Below, in pieces: positions 11,101 to 23,080 of a stretch of DNA of 64,000 bases. Source of the stretch: Edolisoma coerulescens (Eukaryota; Chordata; Aves; Passeriformes; Campephagidae); contig VWZW01007303.1 in assembly GCA_013397115.1 (NCBI GenBank), positions 25,802 to 89,801 on the forward strand, read 5' to 3'. Positions within the stretch are counted from its first letter, which is position 1, and the number at the start of each line of letters is the position of its first letter. Below the pieces are notes generated by a model, which was given only the letters and a program-made list of their open reading frames with translations, was not told the origin of the DNA and did not search any database. Position numbers and translations under genes: made by a program.

Positions 11101-14100
11101 CTGTTCAACAGCTGCAGGGAATGTTTCAGGACAGGGAGCCGGAGCCCTTCGGAAGTGCTCCAGGCTCTGCTGTACCTCCCCAAGCCAGGAGAGTCCTGGA
11201 GCTCTGTGCTGGCAGGAGGGACCAGGGTTTTGTCACTCAGCCTGGGAGCAGCACCAGCACAACGTGGTAAAGGATCTCTGCTCCCTCAGGAGTTATCCCA
11301 GGACAAGAGACCTCCGCTCAGGGGAACTTTGAAATGAAGGGAGTGGCCAAAATGTCCCCAAATCCCACACCTGCAAGGATCCCACAGCTGGTTGTGGGCA
11401 CACTGGGGGTCACCAGTGCTCAGGTGTCCCTTTGGGGATGGCTGTGGGACAGAGGGGTCTGTGACACGTGTGGGCAGCAGCTGTGACCACTTTGGTGTGA
11501 CCAGACCACAGCGCAGCATCCCAGGGGACAACTGCCCTCCCAGGGACCTGCCACTCCTCAATCAGGGACAGTGACTCCTCCAGCCAGGTACTGGGAAATC
11601 CTGGGATATCTCTGCTCCTCAGATCCCTCCCATCCTGGCCGTTCCAAACATCCCAGGAGAGACAAAGCCTCACACAGGTCCCACACGAGGTCAGGCCTTG
11701 CTCCTTTGTGACATGAGCCCAGAATTCCACCGGCGTGACAACGGAACGCTCCAACATCAGTGCACAGCCCCTGCCAGAATCCCCAAAGCCAGGGTGGATA
11801 CCATCCAGCTCCTCGTGGAAGTGTTCTGAAGACATTAATCGCCTGTCAGGACCCAATGGAGAAGTATCCGGGATTTCGGTGAGTCTTGTAAGAACATCGG
11901 TTTCTTTAATAAATATTTGAGCAGCTTCCCCGCTCCTGCCGGCTCCAGGGAGGGCAGAGCCGAGAGCAGAGAAGTCTCCAGCAAACCAGATGGCCTCGGG
12001 ATGGGAGCAGGGAGAGAGCTGATTCATGCAAGTCATCCTGGTTTCCCTGCACACATGTTCCTTGTGGAGAGTTTTCCAGGCTGGAACCACCCTGGCTGTA
12101 GCTTTTCTTAAAAAAAAAATGGGATTTTTAAGACCTCGGGTTTATTCCCAGCCCGAGCTTTCCACCACAGCAGCAGCCTCTCGCCCTGTTTCCTCCCTGG
12201 AAATTTGTTTAAAAGCCGGGTGCTTGCTCAGTGAACTTGGCTGGAAGTAAGTTGCTTTTGACAAATCTCTTACCTGGGAAGGCTGTGAGCACCCACAAAT
12301 GGTTTATACCAGTTAAAGACATCAAACTACATTAAAGGCACCCAGTTTCAGAAGTTTCTCACCCAGAGTCTCTGACCATTCCATGACAGAGCCAGTTAAA
12401 AGAAGTATCTTTAACAGAAAAATAATACAATCCCCCAAAAACCCCAAAAAACCCCAAAATTAGAAACCCCCAAGAACTTTTCCTTTCACACCAAATGCTT
12501 ACGAGGAATTAAAAAAATATATTTCTGTGCATGCTGGAACACAAATAAGAAGATAAAAGCGAACCCCCTGCTCTTCCCACTTGGATTTCATTTTGCAAAG
12601 AACAAATTCTTTCCTCATGATTAATTCCCCCAATTCCCTCCGTTACTGTAAGCGGGGAAAGGGAAAAGAAGAAACAAGGGAAAAAAAGAAGAAATAGGGG
12701 GAAAAAATCACTGCTTTGGTGTCTGTATTGGGCTCGCTCTTCTTGTGGAGGTTGAAACAAACACCCCGTGCATGGAAATAATGGGATAACGATGGTGGGA
12801 AAACAGTAGGGAAGTCAGGCCCCTTTCCCCAGGACTTGCTGCTTCTCTGTTCCCAAAGCAAATTAATTTGTATTTCTCACCCCAGAAGGCAGTGCAGGAG
12901 CAGGGATGAAATATCTCCATCCCTGGAGCTGCTGCTGGGCTTTGCCACCTGCCCCGGCCACTGTTGAGCAGCTCCAGGGTGGTGACAAAGACCTGTGGGA
13001 GCAAGTCCCAATCCTCTCCAGGAGGCGAGGCCAAAACATCGCCAAACTCGGCTGGTTGGAATGGTCCCTGCCTCTGTGATTAAGGGAATTCATAAATATT
13101 CAATGTTTCTTGGCAGCTGGGAGTGCTTCACTTGTTCCAAGGATCTCAGGGGGGATGGGGAAGGCAGGATGAGCCTTAGCACTTCTGACACCCTGCAGAG
13201 ACAATGAACCGGGGAAGGAGAGCGCTCGTCTCCTCACAGGGAAACGTTTCACGTTGGGCGGTTTGAATAATTCAGCCTTCCACCGGTCTCTTTAAATGTT
13301 TGATGCCTGGGAGCTGAGCTTTAAGATCCGACCTCCCGTGAATCCCGGGGTTTGGGCTCCGGTTGGGTGCTGCGTGCTTTCCCCGCTGGTGGTTTAAACA
13401 ATTTCCCGTGGTGTGGCCGAGCCTAAGAGCACAAATTTCTTCCTTTGCCGTGTGAAATTCTGCTGCTCTCACATTGGAAAATATCGATCATCCCGTTCTG
13501 GACCGTGCTTGGGAGAGGAGGAAAGAGCAGGAATAATGAATGAGGGGCAAAATGCTTAATTATGTCCTGTTCCTATTAGAGACACCAACCAGAGCTGCAG
13601 GGAAATGGATGGAGCCAGGCACCAACGTTGGGTGACTTGGATGGGTTTCCAGCAGCCAGAGGCCACTGCCCTGTCCCAGAGCTCTGGGGTGGCACAAGGC
13701 ACTGGTGTCCCCCAGTCCAGCGATCCTGAGTGGTCACTGGATGGTCCTGAACCCATCTTGAGGGGACATCCCAGCTGCTGCCTCAATCTGCTGGGAGAAG
13801 GTCCAGCCCCTCTGGCAGCACCGTCCCTGTGTTTGCCACAGCTGCAGGGGATGGTGCTTTTGGTGGATTTCTGGGCAAGCCCCAGGATTTTAAGACCTCC
13901 TGGTGGAGTTGAGATGCTTGAACCTCCTCCGACTGACCAGATTTTGGCCACTCTCAGAGACAGGACATGCTGCCAAACCCATTTTAAATCTGGCCAGGTT
14001 GGGAGACGCCAACATCCGAGGAACCACACCATTCCTGCTCTCCCAGCCACAGGCAGAAACTCTGTGTCCCACAGCTAGAGTTTGCCATCAGCTTTGTTCA

Positions 14101-14743
14101 GGAGAGACCCTTCACTTCCATGTGAGATCATGATCCTGCAAGCCCTTATCCTAAATTATCCATGAAATGTGTGGGCATGAGTTATGCATAAGATGAATTA
14201 TCCATGTACTGGGTTGGTTGCCTTCTCTCTTTGTCAACTCTGGAGGTTCCAGCCAGGTATCAAAGCACAGGAGTAGGCTGGGATTTTTCCCCCTCTCCCA
14301 AGAATCTGCATTTCACAAATGTACAAAACCTGGGAAAGAGCTGAAATATTCAGTGGGTCATGATGGAAGAACACAGAAGGCTGGCTGGGAGTGCACAGGG
14401 TCGGCCATTCCCCAAAGAGGCACTTTCAGATCCTAAATCCGTTCGGTGGTTACTCATTCCTCTCGGGAGCTCCAGGAAGGCTGGAGACAACCTGTCTGCC
14501 TCTGACAGCACCCTCCCACACCCAGGCTGCTGGCAGTTGTACTCAGCTACGAACTGGAGCTTGGGATTCGGGCCCCTTCTCCACAGACACAGCAAAGCCT
14601 TGATTTTGGTGGATATCTCCTGATTTTGCTGTGAAAGTTCATGCTGGAGTTGTGTTATTGCTCTGGAGGCAACTCAGTCAGTCAGAGAAGGGAGGGGGAG
14701 AGAGGATTCTGGAAATCTGATATTTTTCCTGTAGGGGTAAAAG
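8146..14743. other. Intergenic stretch, nothing firm recognised
   Basis: Mixed GC-rich single-copy DNA. I see no RNA gene, LTR or clear LINE. AT-richer, non-repetitive patches at about 9900-9980, 10970-11090, 12240-12540 and 13070-13110 may be constrained. Frames such as 8631-8825 (one hydrophobic stretch), 11410-12090 and 13556-14050 have no supporting features. Confidence 0.45.
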
Positions 14744-14830
14744 ATGTGGGGTTTTTTGAGAATTCCCACCCGGATGTTTAACCCCACCCCTGCTAACGGT
14801 GTGATTTATCCCCATGCAAGACCAGCACCG

Positions 14831-15244
14831 ATGTTGGCACCAGCTTTCCAGCGCGCAGCCCGGAGCCTGTCCTTGTCGAAATGCACACCCTACCACACCT
14901 CCAGGGACATCTGCTACATCTTCCTGGAGAGCTGCAGGAACATCCCTGTGTCCCGCCCCCTGGATGGGGCAGGCGCCAGCAACGTCCCCCAAGGCCCTGC
15001 GTCCTGCCACCCTACAGCCCAGCACTACCTCAGCACAGATGAAGACTGCAATTCCTCTCCTCCTCAGGACCTGCCCGCCTTCCTTGCCTTCTCCACGCAC
15101 CTGGAGATGGAAGCCATGGATGTGAGAGGCTCCCCCGACTCCAAGAAAAGGCTGCCGGTGTTCCGCCAGCTCTGCGGAGTGGCCGTGGAGGAGCTGAAGA
15201 AGTTTCCTGGAGCGCCAGCGGCGCCGGAGAACGCCAAAGGCTAG
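14831..15244 (+). CDS. Candidate coding exon or retrocopy, unknown product
   Basis: An open frame of 137 codons ends in TAG at 15244. The same frame is open back to an ATG at 14744, with an in-frame TAA just upstream at about 14738. The second half uses strongly G/C-ending codons, and its antisense strand is also open for 280 codons, a usual shadow of GC3-rich coding DNA. The translation starts with a basic, Ser/Ala-rich segment (Met-Leu-Ala-Pro start), has a Cys/aromatic-rich middle, and ends in a charged helix-like part with Lys-Lys-Arg followed by a Val-Glu-Glu-Leu-Lys-Lys run. I do not recognise the family. It could be a terminal exon (acceptor-like TTTCCAG at 14845-14851 and ACCTCCAG at about 14901), a decayed retrocopy, or chance. 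No partner exon was found. Confidence 0.33.
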   Translation: MLAPAFQRAARSLSLSKCTPYHTSRDICYIFLESCRNIPVSRPLDGAGASNVPQGPASCHPTAQHYLSTDEDCNSSPPQDLPAFLAFSTHLEMEAMDVRGSPDSKKRLPVFRQLCGVAVEELKKFPGAPAAPENAKG

Positions 15245-17530
15245 AGTATCATGCAGGCGGCCGCGTGCCCGACCTGCAACAAGGCATGAACTGACTCTGA
15301 GATAATGTCTGCAAAAAATACAATATTGATGGTGTCCTTCCATGACACAGGGGTCAGTGGAGACGTGGTGTGAGCTTGGAGGGGCTGGCAGCCAAGGGAT
15401 GGGGGAATGGGAGGAAGGAATGGGGTGGTGGCGGCTCTTTGGGATGTCCCTTCCGCTCTCGGGGTGCTGCGGCACATCACCGGTCAAATCAGCTCGTACA
15501 GCCAGCTCCATCCCTCTCACTCAGCCCCCCCAGCAGGCCAGGAATAAATGAAAACTTCTTCCTCCACATCCCGGGCTGCCACCCACAGCCCCTTCCCCGA
15601 GAATCCTCTCCAGCTGCTGAGCTGGAGGAAAACGTGTTGGAAAAAGCACCGAGTGCAAGTGGGGAAATGAAAAACGTGCAAGGGAGGAGAGAGCAAACAG
15701 GAGATCTCTCGCCTGGGAGGGAATTTGGGAGATTTTCCACTGCGTAAGTCTGGAAAAATGGTGACAATGAGAAGAAATGCCCCACAAATCAATTAGGAAT
15801 AAACAGGATTCCAGGGGCTTGGCATCTGTGTCGCTCTTAGATGTGTTCCTGAAAGGAAGTGTTTGCATCCAAAGATCCCAGCCCCAGCCTGGCAGGATCT
15901 GCTGAATGGGAGTGTGGAGGCAGCTCAGCAGAAAAGAGGGAGAGACAGTGGAGAGCGCAGTGGTTTGAAGCCAAAGAGGGATGGGATGCTGCTCAGGGAA
16001 AATGGGACAACCAGAAAACAGGAGGAAAACCAGATGGGGGGGAAAAGCAGTCCTGCAGGACCTTGGGAACAGGCAGGCATCAGTGAGGAGGAAATGCTGA
16101 GCCTGCTGCTTATGTAGGACCGAAGAGCAGAAGGCTGTGGGGCCTGCAAGGAAAAACAGAAGGAAAAAGGAGAATTTAAGCTAAAAGCTGTTGATTGTGC
16201 TTTACTTTGGGACAGCAACGACGACAGAATCCCACAGGAATTGATTGCATGTGCCAGGTCAGGCTGGAGGGAGTTGTGAGGGAGGTCTGGGTGATTGTCA
16301 GAGGCTACTCCTGAAATCCAACAGGCTCATCAAGGCCTGATCCATGAGAGAAGTTTGAGGACGCTGAGCTATTTCCAGAGAGTAAATTCCCCCCCAGTTA
16401 GGTTTGGGTGTTGAGTACTGACATTAGGGCTGACAAATCTCAGGAGAGCTCTGGGAGAAACAGAGGGACCTGGAGATATCCCGTAATCACCATTCCCGCC
16501 TCCACACACAGGGATTGGGATCAGATTGTTGGAATCAGACTCTGGCAAGGACAGACCAAAGGAAAAGGATGGGTGAGGCTGGTGAAAATAAAAGTAATTT
16601 GGGGAAAGAGCTCTGCAAGGAGTTTGTAGGTCGTGCTGGAGCCCGAGCTTAGATCCCCCCAGTCAGACTGGGACTGAGTCATCGTGGAGGCTTCGATTTT
16701 GGAGGCACAGATTGCAGAGCAAATGTTGCTTATTGCAGGCACCACTTATCCCTGAGCATGATAATAAACAGACTTTGTCTCCAAATGGTTACTGATCCAG
16801 GACGACATGAGGCTATTTTAGTAGGATTCCAGGGAATGTGAAGACATTACAGAAGGGGTTGACCTAGAAAATAAATGTGGGGCCAGCGACCAGAAGTTGA
16901 GGGCATTTCAGTGAAATGGAAGGAGGAATTAGAGCAGGTCAGTGGCTGGGGCTATTTGGGAGGAATTAGCACGTGAAATTATCAAGGTGGCAACAAGGCC
17001 TTTTCCTGCATCCAGCAAACTGGGAGTGGGACCATATGCCTGGAGTTTACCAAACACAGCTCCCACGCTCGGGGAAATGGGGCAGAGCAATCGTGACAGC
17101 TCAAGAGCCTTTCTTCTGACCTCAGGAGTTCGCTTCCATTTCCAGCCACTTTTGCAGGAGAGCACAGAACAGAGTCTGAAATAACCAGCTTTTCTGGAGG
17201 ATGGGTCACGTGCTGCTCAGACACATCCCCCAGTGGCCACAAGGCCACACTCTGCAGTAACAAGCTGAAAATGAGATACGGCCTGAAGGAACTGCCAAAA
17301 TTTCCTGCCCTGAGAAGCCCAGGAGCAAAACCACCTTGGGAGAGTTGGTGGCAGGAACCCAGGGCTGCTGCTCCTGGGGTGGAAATGAGATTTCTCTGGT
17401 AGGCCTTGAACTCACCCGTGAGGACATCGGTGCAAGCCCAGTGACATGGACTGGGACCCTTCTGAGAAAAGAAGACCTGCTCTTCCAGGCATGAAAACCT
17501 GGGACAGCCAATCCATGCGGGCTCTGCAGT
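15245..17530. other. Intergenic stretch, purine-rich
   Basis: No gene recognised. The segment from about 15840 to 17530 is unusually rich in GGAAA/AGGAG words on the plus strand. It lies just upstream of the LINE relic at 17531 and could contain further, unrecognisably decayed LINE sequence. No motif supports that directly. Confidence 0.4.
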
Positions 17531-17730
17531 GCAGGAGATGGATTCCACCAGGACAAGTGGAGTTCCTCAAACAGTGGCCCAGGGACTCATCTCTTTGGCA
17601 TCTCCGTTGATGGATTTGGCACAGAGAGACAGATGGGGTTTAGGAAGGTTGCTGATTCCCCAAAGCTGAAGGGAATCTATTCCTCCTGTGGGAGAAATTG
17701 GATGACCTTGAGGAGCAGCAGTTGCAGAGA
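17531..17730 (+). mobile_element. Ancient LINE reverse-transcriptase relic (CR1/L3-like)
   Basis: The segment aligns by eye with the region of CR1/L3-type LINE ORF2 that encodes the Gly-Val-Pro-Gln (motif B) to Ala-Asp-Asp (motif C) part of the reverse transcriptase. 'AGTGGAGTTCCTCAAACAG' corresponds to Ser-Gly-Val-Pro-Gln. The following CATCTCCGTTGATGGATTTG matches the 'ATCTTCATCAATGACTTGG' part. GGTTGCTGATTCCCCAAAGC matches 'TTTGCAGATGACACCAAGC'. 'GATGACCTTGAGGAGCAG' matches the downstream 'GATCTTGACAGATTGGAG' part. The frame is broken and the catalytic Asp-Asp is lost (GATTCC instead of GATGAC). It is inactive and old. Confidence 0.5.
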
Positions 17731-20700
17731 ATCTCCTGTGAAAGGAGCTTCTGCTCTGAGCTGGGAGCTCAGACACTGGAAGCAAGGACAGGAGAGGCAG
17801 AGATGAACCTGCCTCCCACAAATCTCTGATGGAATGTGGCTCTGGGAAAGGCAAATTCCAGAGCAGGAGGTGTCAGGGGAAATGTTCCCTTTGCAGAAAA
17901 GCTGTGTTTCGGGTTCTGAACCAACCACGCTCACCAGAGATTGACTGGAACCACAACAGCTGGGACAATTGTGGGGTGAAGATCCTTCCTTGAGGACCTA
18001 CAAGGGTTTGGCCAAAGGTGGAGGGCAAAGGGAAGGGATGGAGTTGCTGCCTGAACAGAGAGCTGAGAGAGGAAGGCGTGGGGAAACAGGGACAAGAGCT
18101 ATTTGGGGCTGGCAGTAGAAGAGATGGAGATGAAAAGCCCGAGGACATCCTTCAGCTGGAATCAGAGGATCCTTCACCACAGAAAGAGCAAATCTGTGGG
18201 ATACCCTGCAATTCAGGGGAGCAGGGGAGGAGGAACTGAGCAAGAAGCCAGATCTGTTCAGGAAGGGGAGGATGTTTTGTCTCACTGAGGGGAGTTTCAG
18301 ATTGAGGACCAGGAGATCCTGAGCAGTCTCTCTACCCCATGAACAGCAGCTGCAAGCTGCCTTTTTTAGGGTAATGCTGTCATTTGGAGTGGATATTTGA
18401 GATGTGCCTCCCTCTGTGCCCTATGACCAGCTTGAAATTGGCTCAGGATTCTGGATTTCCTCTTCCTGAAAGGCAGGCCTGTTCCTGCAAACTGTAAAAG
18501 GCATCTTTCTTTCTTTCTTCCCAAGACCCAAACTGGGGACCTGTTACTCCACCAGCAGGCTGGCCTAGCTTTGCCTCTGCCAAAATCCTTCAGAACCCAG
18601 CACGGAGAGAGTTCCCTCCTCTCAGCCGCAGCTTTTTCTCCTCTGCTTTTGCTGCCTTCCCAGTGATCTGCATGCAAACCCCTCTCCCTGCTGCTATTCC
18701 CCAAAGACCTCCCACCCCCAGAGGTCTCCACGGGTGCCTCCCGCGTGCGTGTGAAGAGCAATCAGTGCCTCACCTCCCGTAATTGGAGCTGAGCCTCCAG
18801 AGCCGAGAGATGAGTTTGATCTCTGCTGTTCTGCACGGGAGGGATGAGCCAGGGGGCTGAACTCAGCTGCAAGCAGCGTGCTGGGGAGTTGAGAAGGTTT
18901 TCCAGCCCGGAGATCAGGGCACCCTCGTGGGGACTGCTGTAGGACACGGCACACACCTCTCCCTGCCTCAGTGCTCTGCTCCTGCCCTCCGAGGGGAAAA
19001 GTCTGTCCAGCTCCTTGTAAATTAAATCACTGATCGCCCAAAAGCTCTTTTATTCCTCTGGCCTGTGGCCCTGGTGGGAATGCAGTGAGGAGCAGGTGGT
19101 TTAACCTTTCCATTGCTGCTCCAGAGCACGCAGAGAGCCAGGAACAGAGAGACACTAAATTTCAGGAATGAACAGAGCATGGAGGCACTGGTGAGGGAAG
19201 GCACCTTCAGACTTCTGCCTCACGTGTTTGCAGGTGAAACCACCTCCGAAGGAGCATTTCGAGGGCAAACCACAGCCCCACGTGTGCACAAAGCCGGCAG
19301 AGATCGCACAAATGCCCATTTCTAAGAGCCAGGGCTCCCAGGGGAAGGCAAATCCCCTTCTCCCCACGCAGCAGCATCCCTTTGGAAACAGGACTGGGAT
19401 CCAAGCGGGGAGGAGAGGCCTATCCCCACAGGTGCCATCGCACTTAGCCAGGCGCTGGTGTGTGCAAAAACATGCTCAGCTGCGAACACCCGAGCAAATT
19501 GCTGTCGTGTGATTATTTATATGAAGATGTGTCTGTGGATGAATTACCAACCAGCCCGGAGCGCAGGAACGGAGCAGTGACTCCACCTAACATGTCAGCG
19601 GGCGAACCCACAACCCACTTGGGATAGTCATTAACAAATTAACTGATCACCCGGGCCTCCCACTCCCCGTGGGGCAGCTGTGTGCCTGGAAACCCAACGC
19701 AGCGCATTTGCATTTGTGAGGAGGTGTTTGGGGACCGCCAGACACCGCCAGACTGCAGGCTGGGGCTGCCTGGGCAGAGCTCGGCTCTAGGCAGGGCCAG
19801 GTCGCAGCAAAATTGCTGAGCCCAGCCTGAAGATGAGAACAGGAAGAGCCAAGAATGAAAGAAAATCAGGGGAAGGCTGCTGGAAAGGCAGAGGGAGAAA
19901 AATGTGAGCTGAAATGAGAAAAAAAGTTAACGGCTTTCTTTATTCCTTTTCATTTATAGACAATATTCTAGTTCTGCACAGAAGGACTAATTTAGGCCTC
20001 TGCACAGCCCCAGTGACCCTTCCTAATAGAAACCATTTAAATCTTTAAACAATTTACATGAAAATGTAACTTTGCTGTGAATATATTTCTTCCCCCTCCT
20101 GCTCCCATCACGAGTGCAATCCTTCAAACCTCTGACAGCTTCCATTATCTCTTAATGAAGTGAGAGCATCTTTCTTAGGAGCCGCGCCGGCCCCGGGGTT
20201 AATCGGAGAAACGAGGTCCACAAATAAAAATCGAGGGAAGGGACAAGAAAAAGAGAAAGCAAACACTTAAAAGGGCTCGAGGGGGCAGCTCCACCGCCCA
20301 GGGATTTAATTCCAGGAGGGCACATCCTCCTTGAGAGCCTGGGACTCCATCCTTCCATCCCAGAGGGCTCCTGGATGAAACTTCCCTCATTCCCAATTTC
20401 TGTGCCAAGATAAGGGTGGGGTAAGGGAGGCAGCACCTCACCCAGAGGTCCCACTGAAAATAAATGTGAAGGGCCAGGAATGAGGAAAGAAAGGCTGGAA
20501 AACTATCGAGCTGCCAGGAGCCAGTGTGGAAAAGGGGATCAAAAATCAGCAATGTCTCAGGGGAAACCAGATTGACGAGAAGGGGGACTGCTGACTTGAA
20601 CAGGGAAGAGATGAAAGCAGAAAGCAGCAGCAGGAAAAATAAATAGTTATTTCCAGAAAAAACATGAAGTTTGAAACATTCTGGGCCAGGAGGAATAAAA

Positions 20701-21733
20701 GAAGCCCACCAAGAGTTTACAGGTCTGGTTATTGAAGCTGCTTAAGTGAAGCAACAGAAAAGGGAAGCACACAGCCCAGCAAGGAGGAGCTGAGGGATGC
20801 AGGGAGCTCTTCTTTCAGCAGCAGTTTGTTCTCTGTGCTGCTCTCCACCGGGCTGGTGTGGGATGGGGGCATCAAACCACGGCTCTGCATCTCTGAACAA
20901 GGATCACTCCAAGTTCAGCACAGGAACTGACACTGGGCAGTCTCAGCACCCAGCACATCGCCTCCAGGCCACAGATCCATCAGCTCTTGGCCAGAGCTGG
21001 AGTGTTTCAGTCCTATCTAAACTTAAAACCACTCTGCTGCTGCGAAATAAACCCACATTTGAAAATACTTGTGTGGAATTCTGTCATCCTGGGGAAGGAG
21101 AAAGTCTCTGAGGAGAAAGAACGAAAGGTTTTCTCTGTCCCGGATCACTGTGCTGCTTTCTCCTCTCCCACTTCCTTCCTCCCCACTGCCCTGGCAGGCA
21201 GGGAGGCAGGGACAGGCAGGGATGGGCGCTCCCAGCAGCCCAAGGCATTGCATTTGCCAGGCTCCAGGCAATCCCAAGTTCTCCTGGAGCATCAGGAAAA
21301 TGCTCTACTCATGTCCAGATGAGGCAGGATAGGGGCAGGAAGGGGTGAAACCACCTGTGGGACTCAGCACCAGGCTGGGAGCTGCCTGACCCCACAGCCT
21401 CCAGCACCTCAAGGAACTGCAGCTCAGCCGTGCCCATCCTAAATCCAGCCCTGCAGCTGCAAAAGCCATGTCCCTCCGGTGGGCTGCCAGCTCTCCTTGC
21501 TGATAACTGCAGCAGACAGTCATCAATCAAGCCTGAGTGAAGGCAAATCACTCCTTATCTGGGCTGGGGAAGCCTCGTTGGCTGCCTGGTGTTAAACAAG
21601 GCGGGAGCTCTGCTCTGCCCTCTGGGACTGTTGGGGCCTGGCAGGGCACCCGAGGGTTTGTGTTTGTCCCCCTGGGCTCTGCAGGGCGCAAATCCACCAG
21701 CCCAGGCTTTGTCACTGCACACAGCAAAGGGAG
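17731..21733. other. Intergenic stretch, nothing firm recognised
   Basis: Contains AT-richer single-copy patches at about 19500-19660 and 19920-20160, the latter with TTAAC, ATTTATAG and AATTTAC words and resembling a conserved element. No gene, RNA or complete repeat family recognised. A short CTTT run occurs at about 18509-18522. Confidence 0.4.
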
Positions 21734-22154
21734 TGTGTGGCTGCCTAAAAACAGGGGCTGGGCAAAAACAAGAGAATAAAAGTAGGTATTTATTTGAAGG
21801 GCCTTCAAAGGCACACCCTGGGCAGTCAAAAGCCTCCACCCAAGATGGGCCCTGGGTCATGGGTTCTTCACACTTTTATAAGTTTGGTCCATTTGCATAT
21901 CAGGGTTAATTCTCCAATTACAACCCCAGTTAATGAAGTCATTACCCCAAGTTTGCCCCTCCTCTTCAGAGGCTTTTAGTTTACATATTTTGGGCCTGGG
22001 ACAATCGAGGTGTCCTTGGAGAACAAACCCAGAGAGGTTTGTTATGTCTGACCAGCACAAGAGAACAGCAGCTCCCAGGGCACACTGAACTTCAGAGTTA
22101 CACACTGGGCAGTACAGGATTTGGAAAATATAAAAGTTAAAACCTAAGGCATCA
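21734..22154 (-). mobile_element. Solo LTR of an endogenous retrovirus (ERVL-like)
   Basis: A 421-bp LTR in reverse orientation, TG...CA bounded (minus strand starts TGATGCC and ends CCACACA). It is flanked by a perfect 5-bp target duplication GGGAG at 21729-21733 and 22155-22159. Reading the minus strand, a U3-like part holds an octamer-like ATATGCAAAT (21891-21900) and, about 10 bp further, a TATA box CTTATAAAAG (21873-21882). A polyadenylation signal AAATAAATAC follows at 21786-21795, then a T-rich tail. This gives the order U3, R, U5. A 5-bp duplication is usual for class III (ERVL) elements. No internal retroviral genes adjoin it, so it is a recombined solo LTR. It belongs to the same family as the fragment at 22965. 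Confidence 0.85.
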
Positions 22155-22964
22155 GGGAGGGCCCGGATGGGACGGGAGCTTGGGATCGCTCCGTGTGTGC
22201 CCGGGGCTCGGCATCACCCCCTGCCTGCCCGTGCAGGGTGACATCAGCAGTGTCCCCTCACACAATGGACACTTCTGCCTTTCCTCCCTCCACTCTGGGA
22301 CACAGCAGGGCACTCATCTCCCAGGGGGATATAATCCACCACAGACCCCAGGCTGAGGGGTCCCAACTCTGCCGATGGAGCTGCGAGGGCCGAGTCAGAC
22401 TCTTCCTCCTCTGCCATCCCAGCTTCTCACCGAGCTCTTTTCCTCCCAGCATGGAGAGGCACAAACAGCTCTGTTTTGGTGAAGAGGATTTGGCTGCAGA
22501 ACAGCTGAGTGCCACAGCCCAGCTCCAAGCAGGGCTTTTAGCCCTTCCCTTCCCCTCACCGGCGAGTTAACCCCAGACCCTTTAATCAAGGCCCTGTGTA
22601 CACAGAAAAGGATTGATGGGGCTTGTCCCCCTCACACCACAGCCCCCATTACTCCATTAACTCCCCGAGCTGAGTGCCCGGCCGGGATTGGCAGCCAAGG
22701 AATAATGGCCCTGGAAAGTGCATTACACAGCAATTACTGGGAAGCAGCGGGTGTAGAAATGGGCATTTCCATCCCGAGGAGCTCTGGAAGAAGCAGGGAT
22801 CTGCTGACAGGAGCAGGAGATGGGGGTTCCTCACTCTGTGCATGGGTGGAGGGCTGGGCTTGAACTCCACTTGCCCTCCTGCGTTTGGGTGAGTGCAGCC
22901 CGTGCAGGTCTGATGAGGGAAATGCATCCCAGGGAGGGAATGGTCTGGGGGAAATCCTGGTGCC
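22155..22964. other. Single-copy spacer between two related LTRs
   Basis: About 800 bp with no retroviral gag, pol or env signatures, no primer-binding site and no polypurine tract. The two flanking LTRs are therefore separate insertions rather than ends of one provirus. An AT-richer patch at about 22560-22750 contains TTAA, ATTACTCCATTAA and AATAATGG words. Confidence 0.5.
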
Positions 22965-23079
22965 TGAGATGGCCACCTAAAACACAGAGGCTAGACAGAA
23001 TAAGGGAATAAAAGTAGGTATTTATTTGAAGGGCCTTCAAAGGTACACCCTGGGCAGGCCAAAGCCTCCACCCAAGATG
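22965..23079 (-). mobile_element. Second LTR of the same family, cut by assembly gap
   Basis: Aligns with the first 110 or so bases (plus-strand order) of the LTR at 21734, including the U5-like end, the polyadenylation signal and the block ending CCACCCAAGATG. Differences are about one in ten near the outer edge and fewer inside. The match stops exactly at the N at 23080, so the remaining 300 or so bases of LTR, or a longer provirus, are missing from the assembly. Confidence 0.85.
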
Positions 23080-23080
23080 N
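23080..23080. other. Assembly gap (single N)
   Basis: One N interrupts the LTR. The sequence after it does not continue the LTR, so the true missing length is larger than one base. Confidence 0.95.

Noticed and set aside
15840..17530. Longer LINE body leading into the relic at 17531
   Set aside because: No recognisable upstream reverse-transcriptase motifs. Purine-rich composition alone is not evidence.
21734..23079. The two LTRs as the ends of one provirus
   Set aside because: The first LTR has its own target duplication, and the 810 bp between them has no retroviral motifs, so they are independent insertions.
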